Assembly: GCA_951394045.1 (NCBI GenBank)
Contig: OX595987.1
Coordinates: 2,790,001 to 2,854,000, forward strand
DNA from: Nitzschia sp. DOCU1
Taxonomy: Eukaryota; Bacillariophyta; Bacillariophyceae; Bacillariales; Bacillariaceae
DNA: 64,000 nt
Reading direction: 5' to 3'
Shown: piece by piece, positions 1 through 9,800 of the stretch
Position numbering within the stretch: the first letter of the stretch is position 1
Layout: the number at the start of each line of letters is the position of its first letter
Program-made: the position numbers and the translations under genes
The notes under the pieces: generated by a model
What the model saw: the letters and a program-made list of their open reading frames with translations, nothing else
Databases searched by the model: none
Told to the model about the DNA's origin: nothing

Positions 1-159
1 TGGAGGGGCAATGTCGTCTTTTGGTCAAAATAACGAAAACATGAAAAAATAACGTGAAGGGGAATGGATGTGTAATGTCGTGTTTTGGTGGGAATAACGA
101 AAACACGAAATGAGAATACGGTGATGACGGGAGGGTATTTATGATGATTGTATTCTTAC

Positions 160-1215
160 CTTGCTCGTTTGTGTTTCCTTTGTACCTGAACGGGAAGCAA
201 AGTTCTTCCAAGAGTTTGTTTAATGTTTCTATGGAGGTGATCTTGTGCTTGTTTGTCCGCATGGTTAAGTTTCCCATGTCAACTTTGTCATTGTTTGTCT
301 TTATTTTGGTTGGTAGAGCCCGGGCTTTAATGTGATATCCAAAGAAGCCGGCTAGTCCTTTGTATGTGTCGATCATTGGTTTTTCAATCAACGCCCCTGT
401 CATCAAGATGTCCATGTTTCCAATGGAAGTCGTGTTAGGCGGGTTCCACGTGATAGTAGTCGTAGACTTGATTGGCGTTTCCTGTGATGGTTTCTTAGCT
501 GCTGCCAATTGGTAGGGCATGACAACAATCTGACCGTTCTGAAGGTACATCTTGTTAGTATCATCATCCTCACTGAGTAGGATTTCCGTCATGTCCCTTT
601 CCCGTACTTTTTTGTGTTCGAATACTGTTTGGTTTGTACGCCTGTGGTTTACACCTGGAGACATGAGCTCGCCAAAGCCCATATGGTCTTGTTCTTGGAG
701 CAACCAAAAAGAAAAGGGTGTCATGTCTACGATGTGTTGTTCGAGAAAGTCGGCTTTTGGTTTGATGTGAAGAAGTTTTTCGTCAGCCTGTCCTAGTTCC
801 TCCTCTTCTGAGAATTCGAATTGGTCGGTAATACCGTTCAGGTTGCTATACTGGTTGATGTTGTCCTCCACCAAACGAAAATATGCGGCTTAATTGTACA
901 GAGTATATATCGGGAATTGGTTAGAATAACGAAAATCGGAGGTTTGACGTGGATGTTGTTATATTGGTACTTACATTCATACATTACTTCCATAGTGTTG
1001 TCTCGTAAGGCTGTTGTGAGGTTTCGTTGGGAAAGGAAATTCTTGATGCGGTCGTGTACTTCTTTGTGCACTTTCATCAGGGCAAGTCGTTCTGCGTCGT
1101 CTCCGTATTCACTTCCATCGCAATGCTGCAATAACTCTGCCTCCGTCTCGTTGGAAAACAACAGTTTTGTGAAGTCGGTTGCCATGGCGGTGTGGTCGTC
1201 CTGTGGTGCCGCCAT
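160..1215 (-). CDS. Unknown protein, two exons seen, continues beyond left edge
   Basis: I do not recognise this protein. Exon 1 is 1215-975, opening at the first in-frame ATG (MAAPQDDHTAM). Exon 2 is 888-160. The donor is GTAAGT at 974, and the acceptor that keeps the frame is the unusual ATTAAG ending at 889; the split codon (T+CC) restores an open frame of about 240 codons. Exon 2 ends at a clear donor (GTAAGAAT from 159), so the 3' part lies outside the window. The visible part is about 323 residues, acidic and polar, without membrane segments or motifs I can name. An EEEE stretch begins exon 2. It is divergent from the gene at 1,795. The intron carries the palindromic motif found throughout this block, which ties the gene to the neighbouring Helitron region. 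Confidence 0.6.
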
Positions 1216-1794
1216 GGTCGTCTGCTTCGGCAATTGTTGGGACAAATGGTGTTTCGAGTGGAATTGTTTTTATGTGGTCGTTTTGCTTTTTTTTTTGTGG
1301 CGGTTTTGGTTCGGTTGGAATTGTGGACTGTGGGGGCTGTCAAAGTTTTCGTGCAATGGCTGTCGTGGGATTGGTTCTGTCGTGGGATTGGTAGGATCCG
1401 TTGGGCTTTTACTTAAGAAAGCACATGTATCTGGGATTTTGATGTGATGGCAGTCTTGCGACCGAGGTACTGTTTGTGCGGGTTATGATATCTAGCATTG
1501 GGTTTTTCTTAAGAATGCACTTGTATGTAGCCTTGTGACTATACTGTTTGTTAGGTGTGTGATAGCAATGCTTTTCCTAGGCACATGTATGACCGTCTGT
1601 ATGTAGCGTATTTAAGTACATGAAATTTTTATGTGGCGTTGAACGGATGTAGATTGGAGGATGTCATGGGTTAATTTTCCGTTGTGAACATAATATATCG
1701 GTTGTGGCGGCATGCTGAAAATTGAGTCTTACTTGGACGACGGCATGGCATGGATGTGTGACATGGGTGGTGGCAGCGAGGTGTCGAAGGTGTG
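1216..1794. other. Spacer between two divergent unknown genes
   Basis: This spacer separates the minus-strand gene ending its 5' side at 1215 and the plus-strand gene at 1795. A T-rich run lies near 1287-1300. I see no E2F-like site, no copy of the block palindrome and no convincing ORF; the longer ORFs here are antisense shadows. It presumably holds both promoters. Confidence 0.4.
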
Positions 1795-2901
1795 ATGGAA
1801 TTTGTGAAATTGCGTGAGTGGTTGTGTAATAACATCCAAGTCAATCGATAAGTGCCGTACCTTGCATGCAATGGAGCCTCCAAAAAGAAAGCCAAGGACG
1901 AGGATGTTGATGATCCCTTCATTGAGAATAAAATTGTTCTGACGCCCATATTGAAGAAATGGAAGGACGCCATTGCCAGAAGAGACGTGAGGACGATTAG
2001 AGCTGTATTTTCGGAAATCGAGGGCTACCTTGAGTGGATCTATCCGGAGTTGGTGCCGATTTTAATGTCGAGGTATCTGGAACGTTCAAAGGATATACTG
2101 GATAATGCGGATGTTTATGGGAGGTTGTGTGCCCTACTAGAAGATCATTACAATGCGAATCAGAATGTCGTTAGTCGCGATGACACTGTGTGCTTGCAGG
2201 CCGTTTCTGCCGATGCCACCCCGTCCTTGCAGTCAACATTGAACCCTGCCCTTTTCGTGGGGAAAGACGGCAGTCCTACGTTGAGCGTAAAGGCTGCCTG
2301 TGCTGTTTCCACCAACCTACCCTCTATGGCAAAGCCTATGCCTCGGAACGATCCTATCGGGGACCCGATGCGTAGAAAGGATTCGTTCTCACTTGCCAGA
2401 ATGCTGGTAAAGGTAGGGGCAAAGGCTGAATTGACGAATACCCCAACCAAGGCGTCCGGCGGTAACCGCAAACAAATTGAAGCTGCACTACCTAAATGGT
2501 TACTGGGGCCGTGTACATTGGAATTTCCGCAAGGGGACCCTCGTGAACTCGGAGTTGAATTTTTACAGCAAGCTACGCCCGTCATCCCAATGTCGAAAGG
2601 TTTGGATCATGATGCCATTGCCCTTGCATTGGAAGTTGCAGTGTTCAAGTCTGTGAACTCTGATCATGAAAGCAAATGGGTACGAAAGTATTGGGAGAAG
2701 ATAGACAGCATCGTCGTCGCAATTTGCGGGGACAAGGAGGTCGGAACAATCGCGTCAATGATCGCACAAGGGAAGTTTAAATCTGCTGACCATGTTGTTG
2801 GACTTTCAGAAGACGATATTATGAACTCCTTTCTGGGAAAACCTTTGTCCCCCAACGCGATCGATTCGTGTTTTGGTTATATTAGCGGAAAGAGGAAATG
2901 A
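1795..2901 (+). CDS. Unknown protein, possible TFIIS central-domain-like C-terminus
   Basis: The reading frame is open from 1877 to the stop at 2901 (about 341 codons), but an in-frame TAA sits at 1849-1851 and there is no ATG near its start. A model that works is a small first exon 1795-1813 (MEFVKL), donor GTGAGT at 1814, acceptor ATGGAG ending at 1876, with the phase preserved; the start is therefore tentative. The N-terminus is Lys-rich (KKKAKDED), followed by a helical part and a low-complexity middle. The last 100 residues (KYWEKIDSIVVAI, then a G-x-F, then LSEDDIMNSFLGKPL) have the spacing of the TFIIS central domain, which I rate as a weak resemblance. A nuclear role would be inference. 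It shows no motif of known transposon proteins. Confidence 0.5.
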
Positions 2902-2974
2902 CTGTATTTGCATTAAATTTCTAAAAAGAGTTCACGCATTTTGGTTAGATTAACGGAAACCGGAAATATACGGA

Positions 2975-3034
2975 CATGTACTGTCATACGTTGATAGTGT
3001 ACGTCATGTACTGTCATACGTTGATAGTGTACGT
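2975..3034. repeat. 30-bp direct repeat, two units
   Basis: Two perfect 30-bp units lie head to tail (2975-3004 and 3005-3034), each containing CTGTCATACGTTGATAGTG. They sit in the spacer between the convergent unknown gene and the cyclin. The palindromic motif of the block flanks them at about 2941 and 3073. No function is visible. Confidence 0.85.
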
Positions 3035-3177
3035 ATAGTCGTAAGGAAGTTGTTATATCGAAAGAATTCCTATTTTCGTTAGATTGACGAAAACTGGAAT
3101 ATTGGACTGGCTGTAGGTGGTAGCTGTTTACGACATTGAATTAGATTGACAAGAACCCTTTATGTTGTGTTGGGACA

Positions 3178-4443
3178 TTACGGGGGTAATAGGTGTATCT
3201 CTTCAGGCGGTTCGACTGTTACCGAAACATGGTTGTAGCGTGATTTGGCATATTTGTTTCTCACGGTCGTCAAGAATTTTCCGCCTATTCTGGTATATGG
3301 TTTGTGTATTGTGACCACTATGAACTTTGCGGCCTCCGTTATGTCTGTCAATGTAAAACCTGTATATTCGAGGAGGGTAGTTGGCTTTGTTGTATGATTA
3401 GTAGGGCTTTGTTGTAGGTGGGTCGTTAATGAGGTATCTTACCATTCTTCCACCTTCATTACCGACACCGAGATGTGGATTACAATGAGCAAGGCACACT
3501 GCCGCTGCCGCAAGTAAGGATGGTCTGTACTTGAGGGATTCGTACTCTTGAAGCATTCTCTCCAGATAATAATTGGCCAAGTGACGGACGTCCTTGACGC
3601 TGTCTGCAATATAATGAAAGCGATTAATGAATTGGTATCCTGTCGGGACGAAAAAGGCAAATCGTAGAGTCATGGCTATGTTCATCTCCATATCAATGAC
3701 GTCTTGTTTTGAATATGATTGTTCGGTTGCTTGTGTACAATCCTTGATTGTCAGCGGGTATAACTCTTCATGTTTGCAGGCAATGAAAAACGCTGTGATT
3801 CCCAGTAGCTGAAGGTCGGATCTGATAATTGTTTGTTTTGAAAGATACCGATCTATTATGTTGACGGAAAGGTACAATGTCTCTTCCTGAAATTTCATTC
3901 CAATCTGGATCTGAACAAGCCAATCGATTAAAATGGCACGCATGTTTGCATTCAGCATGGGCTGACCATCCATGTATTGGGTTGGCATTGTCGTTTCCTA
4001 TGAAATAAGCCAAATATTAGACGTTTTCATTGTAGGATGTCGGGAAAAACATGGTGGAAGGACATTCTTACCTCTCGTGCGTATAAGGCCTGATAAATAC
4101 CGGTTGCGTACTCGCAGACATACGCGGGGTCATCAAGGTGATTTGTCTCTTTGTCGGATATTCCTTGAATTGTTTGATCTCTTTTTAGTCCCGTTCCTGT
4201 TTTATGTTCTATTGCTGATTTTTCATATGATGATTTGTAGGTAGGACTGTCCGCCAATCTCCATGTCTTAAAACGTTGTAATGCGAGCCGTTTGGACCTA
4301 CGGTTGGCACAATGTTGCGTTGTTACCTTGTTGTTTTGTTCCGACCGAAGTGATGTTGTCTTCATCTCTGTTGAAGTTGTTACCGTTGCACACTGCAATG
4401 TACCTTCCGAAAAATACGGGAAGCAGGAATTTGAGATACCCAT
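3178..4443 (-). CDS. B-type (mitotic-like) cyclin
   Basis: Three exons: 4443-4072, 3997-3443 and 3384-3178, giving about 377 residues. The protein has the complete cyclin fold: DDPAYVCEYATGIYQ (lead-in helix), YMDGQPMLNANMRAILIDWL (the MRAILIDWL cyclin box), LYLSVNIIDRYLS, then a C-terminal lobe ending YTGFTLTDITEAAKF and KYAKSRYNHVSV. These are family hallmarks; such proteins bind and activate cyclin-dependent kinases. The second intron has a textbook branch site (CTACTAAT) but ends in AAAG, an acceptor type also seen in the neighbouring gene; splicing there joins GGRM to PTTLLEY, exactly where the family requires it. I see no clear RxxL destruction box in the N-terminus. It shares its promoter with the gene at 5281 and sits next to tandem Helitrons, so it may be element cargo. 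Confidence 0.9.
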
Positions 4444-4484
4444 TCTTGCCAATGTAAGTTTGGACGTCCTGTATCAAAACACAG

Positions 4485-5113
4485 TTTGGCGCCTTCTGTT
4501 CTTATGTACTAGTCGTGTGGTATTAATATTTCGTTAATAGTGTCAAAATAGGACATCTGTTTGGCGCCTTCTGTTCTTAAGTATTGTCATGTGGTATCAA
4601 TATTTCGTTATTCTAACAAAATTTAGATTGGAATGCAGAAACCAGGGACAGCAGTTTGGCGCCCTTGGTTCTTAAGCATTAGTCATGTGGTATTAATATT
4701 TCGTTATTATAACGAAAATACGATATTTATTGTCTTGTTGCAAAAAATTGTTTAGATAGCACAAAGTATTCGCCGACATTGGAATTCTGTTTTGTCTTGG
4801 ATGCAAAGAAACGTTTTCTTACGATGTCCCCGGTGAAAAATTAAAAGTTTGGCGCAAAATGGGGGGATCGTTGTGCCATCTATTGGCATGAATTTCTCAT
4901 GTATTATTTAGAAGGTTGGTTCATCAACGTACTCTTTAACCGTTTGTTCTTAAGTATTAGTCATGTGGTATTAATATTTCGTTATTATAACGAAAATACG
5001 ATATTTATTGTCTTTGTTGCAAAAAATTGTTTAGATAGCACAAAGTTTTCTCCCACATTGGAATTCTGTTCTGTCTTGGATGCAAAGGTGAAAAATATAA
5101 GTTTGGCGGGAAA
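4485..5113. promoter_or_regulatory. Cluster of five E2F-like sites in a divergent promoter
   Basis: TTTGGCGC occurs at 4485-4492, 4560-4567, 4655-4662 and 4848-4855, and TTTGGCGGGAAA at 5102-5113. These match the E2F/DP consensus TTTSSCGC. They lie between the cyclin start (4443, minus) and the start of the unknown gene (5281, plus). Regulation with the G1/S programme is inference from the consensus and from the cyclin. Confidence 0.65.
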
Positions 5114-5190
5114 TCGAGGAATCGTTGTGCCATCTATTGGCATGAATTTCTCATGTATTATTTAGAAGGTTGGTTCATCAACGTACTCTT
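4667..5190. repeat. Imperfect tandem duplication of about 278 bp in the cyclin promoter
   Basis: The stretch 4667-4943 is repeated at 4945-5190. Each copy contains GTTCTTAAG, the full palindrome TTTCGTTATTATAACGAAA plus CGATAT, a TTTGTTGC/CTTGTTGC tract, an E2F-like site and the same 70-bp tail ending ACGTACTCTTTAA. Copy 2 has a small deletion before its E2F site. Two shorter partial units with the same E2F site and ATTAATATTTCGTTA lie upstream at about 4482 and 4557, so the promoter grew by repeated duplication. Confidence 0.85.
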
Positions 5191-5280
5191 TAAGCCGTTG
5201 GGAAAAATTTGTGGCGAAACATATCTTTCATGTTCACAAGGTTTGGAATTGTTGTAGGGATCGCCGCTCATAAAATCAAA

Positions 5281-6821
5281 ATGGCTAATACAAGGGAGAA
5301 ACCCACACCTTCCCGAAAGGGGAAGGCCTTGAAACAAGGTAAGCATTCAAGCCCTCATGCGGCCAAGAATAAAAATAAAGTTGGTGGTGGTGCTGAAAAT
5401 GGTGTTGATATCACATGTTTGAGGGTCGACGGAAAGCTGATTATATTGGAATCTCCAGAGGAAATGTTGAAGCAATATGGCGTTATTGTCAGGGAAACCC
5501 CTACTGCGAAAGTTGAGATTGTTTCATTTGCATCAAAAGAAGAAGCTCTCGTGGCCAAGTCCAAGGAAGGAATCGAAGAGAAGACTTTGGAGGAAAGGAA
5601 GAAAGCTGCAGTGGTGTCGCCTGAGAAACAAAACGATGATCAACGAAAGGAGGACATTGAAAACGTGTCCGGTGTGCCCGTAGAAGAGGCTTTCGGAAAC
5701 GACTTGCCAACATTGTCGACCAAACCCAATTTGCCAGTGGAAGAAGAGGTGTTCGGAAACGACTTGCCAGGTTTGTCCTCGAAGGTAGAAATGGCCAGCA
5801 AGAAGACTGTCAGTGATACCTGCCCAGGTATGTAACATCGGACTCTTGGTGGACGGTTTGATTGAATTTCTGATTTTGGTAATTTTAACCGAATTTCGAT
5901 TTTATAATACAAACAGCCGATATTGGAAATGATCTCCCAGAATTGCCCAACGCCGTCAACATCTACAGTACTCCTACGAAGGCACCCGATATTGGAAATG
6001 ATCTCCCAGAATTGTCAAACGTCTACAGTACTCCCACAAAGGCACCCGTAACTTCCAATGGTTCCAACTCCTCTGAACTTGGTATGTTTGCCAAGCAGTT
6101 TCAGGATCGACTTAAAAGTGCGGGTATGCAAGCTGTCTACCATATCGTGAAGGCACAGCCAGAGCATTTGCTTGTTTGCATTGCGGTCATCGATTTTATC
6201 AGTCCAACGAAGAACTTTCCCCATTGGCTTCATCGCCCACCGAAGTGGGTTGAAGTGTTCTCAATGTTTGCGGATTCTGAACAAGGGAGGAAGAAAATCA
6301 ACCAGTTTCTTACATACCTGACCTCCGTGCAGTTGAGAGACCCTGATTGTGAGGACCAACCTGCCGTTTTGCATACTAAAGGGAAGAACGGACAGCAAAT
6401 GAAACTCTACCATGATGTGTTTTTGGGGTGTATTCCAAAAGCCGTGGTGAAAAGCCAGATTCCCAGCTATTTCCGGGGGGCTTTCTCTCCCATATTCAAG
6501 GAAGAGGAAATGCGACAATGTTATCAGTTGGCATACACTAATGGCGGAACCAATAAGCAGGCCGAGAGACTTCTTATGGCTGGTGGCAATGGCATGGCTG
6601 AAAATTCTCTCGATGACGGAAAATATTGGTCAATGTTACATGCTTCACTGAAGGACAATCATGTTGTCGTTGAACATGAATCTCTCGACAAGATGTTGAC
6701 ATTGGAAGGAATCGTCACGGCTCTCAGACTTGCAGTCCCGAGTGTATCTTTGACAGTCGACAACGTGAAATATGGTAACATCCCTGATGGATTGAAGGCC
6801 TTTGTGTATGGACGAAAATAA
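5281..6821 (+). CDS. Unknown protein with repeated GNDLP motifs
   Basis: Two exons, 5281-5827 and 5917-6821, about 483 residues; the donor GTATGT and acceptor AACAG are canonical and the phase fits. I chose ATG 5281 (AAAATGGCT context); an in-frame ATG also exists at 5230. The N-terminus is very basic (KPTPSRKGKALKQGK), suggesting nuclear location. The middle is acidic and repeats the motif GNDLP four times (FGNDLPTLS, FGNDLPGLS, and IGNDLPEL twice), the last two within a repeated STPTKAP context. The C-terminal 250 residues look like a folded helical domain (FAKQFQDRLKSAGMQAVYHI, then HWLHRPPKWVEVF) that I cannot assign. The stop codon is 2 bp before the start of the Helitron gene. The gene is divergent from the cyclin behind shared E2F-like sites. 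Confidence 0.65.
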
Positions 6822-6823
6822 AC

Positions 6824-9800
6824 ATGTATGGACAGAGACGAAGGATCATGACAATGTTACGCGAAGATAGTGTGGATACGGAATTATTTGAAAATCTTAA
6901 ACTAAACCGTGGTATGATTGCACTTACAGGTTATGCAATTCGGGGAAAAAGCAGGACAAAGAAACATTCCAAGAAGTCAAAATCAAAAATGTAGGTAATT
7001 CTTGTATTGTATGTTGAAAGGTATGTACTTGGTTTTTCGTCAAATTTACCGGAATTTGAAAAGCCGGAGATCGTTGCTAACAATTTTGTAAAATCACAGG
7101 ATTTCTTTGCGAGGCTGGTTTTAATCGGCAGTATTTTTTTTTTTGCCGAAAACACGAATTATCTACATCGGTTTTTCGTCAAATTAACTGAAATTGGAAT
7201 AGGGTCAGAGAAATTCTTTGTGGGTGATCGTTTTGAATGTGGTGTTTCGTTATATTTTGAAAGGTACTTGTTCTTTTTGTTGTTAATTTAACGGAAATCA
7301 GATTCGGTTGCTAAAAAGACCGCCCAACCACAGCGTCTTGTTCAATGGTATACCGAAAACACGATATGTTTAGGGTGGTATGTTGAAAGGTAAGTGTTCT
7401 GTTTCTGTTTATTTAACGGAAATCGGATCCGGTTGCTAAAATACCACAAAACCACAGCTTGTCTGTTTCTCGTTATTTTACCGAAAACACGATATATTCT
7501 TTTATTGTGGTATGTTAAAAGTAAGTGTTCTGTTTTTTGTTAATTTAACGGAAATCGGAACAGGGTCTCTTTATTCCTAACAATATTCATTGGAATTTTG
7601 TCACATCACGATAAGCTTCGAAAACTCGTCTGTCTCTAACGAATGTATTAATTCAGATTGAAAGCTGATACTCCCGATAATCAAGGCAAGGATGGGTATA
7701 CCTTGTATATTGAACACCCGACAGCGCACCCTACGAATCTTTTATTTGAGGAAAAGAATAATGTCCTTTGTCATCGACGATGTGCTGTTTGTCGTGTTGT
7801 TTCCATTAATCTACAACTTATGAGGAAAGAACCCATTTGTAAGGAATGTCACGAAAAGAGAAGGCGTGAACCGTTCTATTCACCGTCTTGGTTACCTACA
7901 TGGATGGATGAAGTAGGGACTGTTCACTACACTGTCCCTGAGTGTCTACAAATCCTTAGAGAAGGGGAAAGGCTACTCATCCAACGTTTGTCGACTTACG
8001 TACCGCTACGATATATGAAAGGAGGCTCTTATGGAATGAAAGGACACGTATGCTGTTTTCCCAAGAAAATGGAGGGTTTTGTAACTGAGTTACCTCGGAA
8101 GAGGGTCGAGGCTATCAAAGTGATCCGAAGATTTGTCAACAACGACAATGAAATAGAAGAGAAGTCATTTGTAATCAGAAAGTCTGTCGTCTTGACAGCG
8201 TTGCGTTGGCTGAAGAAATATAACAAGCATTACAGTGATATTGACATTGTCGAGGATAACCTTGCATGGATGGATGGTGAGGAGGAAGCAGCATTACTCC
8301 CCACTATCATAGAAAAAGCGTCGGAATCTGCAACCCGGCCTAATGAAAGGGGGAAGGAGGAAGAAGATCATAATTTTGCCGTTTATGGGGTAATAGGTCA
8401 TGATCATAATGCTTGTCTGCCCAAACCTAAAGACCTCGAGACAACGAAAGCAATTGAAGAGATGCAAAAGATGGCAGGGCAAGGGGGGACAGATGTTTGC
8501 ACTGATAGTATTATGTTCCCTGAGGTTGAATCCCAAGCTGTTAATGAGTATGATGAGGAGATACGCCTTTTTTGCATGGGTTTTCCATGGTTGTTTCCAG
8601 GAGGGGTTGGCGATTGGGCTGACGTGCCCAAAAAGGAGGGCATTAAGGTGGAAGGTTGGGCAAAAAGGCTCCTTTATTATGAAGATGGAAGGTTTGCAAA
8701 AGATAAATCGTGGTGTTTCTACGCTTTGAATTTTGTCCAAAGACGCCAAAATATGACGCAGGGAGCCTATTTCGTGAAAGATTTCCAAGGTCGTTCTGGT
8801 CCAAAATCATTAGAAGAGTTGCAAGACCTGATAAGACAAGGGGACACTTCGTGGATAGACAAAATTTGTTATTTTGGAAATGCTGTCCGTGGCAGCAGCG
8901 CATTCTGGAGACAGCGGAGGGAAGAAATACATTCATGGATACAATATCATGTATTAATGGGGAATGGTGCACCCTCTGTCTTCCTGACGTTAAGCTGTGC
9001 AGAACATTATTGGCCTGATATCAGCCGCCTGGTTAATGAACGATGTTCTTACGGGGAGGCCAAAGGCCCTCCACCTATGGATAAAGGTGGGAAAGTCCGA
9101 AGTTCACTCGTGCACGACTACACAATTGTCATCCAAGAGTACTTTCAGGCAAGAGTGAAAAATTGGTTTGACACTGTGGGGAGGATTGTATTCAAAGTCA
9201 AGCACTACTGGCTAAGATATGAATTCGCACCAGGAAGGGGACAGATTCATGCACACTGCCTCCTAATTTGTGACAATCTCGAGATGCAAAAGAATGCATT
9301 TCAGGCCATGCAAGATGCTCTAAAGCGGGATATTGTACACGATCTTGAGTATGAAAGAGCGTCTATCTACCAAGAGTGGGCTGAAAGGGAGCTTGCAATG
9401 ACAGCGAGCCTGCCTGACGATGTTGACCTGTCCTCGTTTGAGCAGCCGACAAGTGAAAACCACCCGGCCAGTGTAAAACTGAAAGACGTACCAAAATCCG
9501 GCCTCAAGGCTGATGGTATGAATTTCCAGGTTACGACTCAATATCACATTTGCACGGATTATTGCATGCGTAAAAGGAAATATTTGTAAGTGTTCTGTAC
9601 ATTCAGATCATCATGTGCATGCGCCACATTCTAATGTGTCTTCCACAGCGAAAAACATGAAGGACCGGAAAGCAAAAAGCGACGGATATGCCGTAGCGGT
9701 TGTGGTATTGAAAAAACACCTGGTCAATGTGACACCCCAGGCTTCACGGCATATAACAAAGCCCATATTATGCGACTGTCTAACGGACAACACAAACGTC

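Noticed and set aside
821..1447. 208-codon plus-strand ORF at the left end
   Set aside because: It lies antisense to the spliced unknown gene, is Cys/Phe/Trp-rich and has no ATG support.
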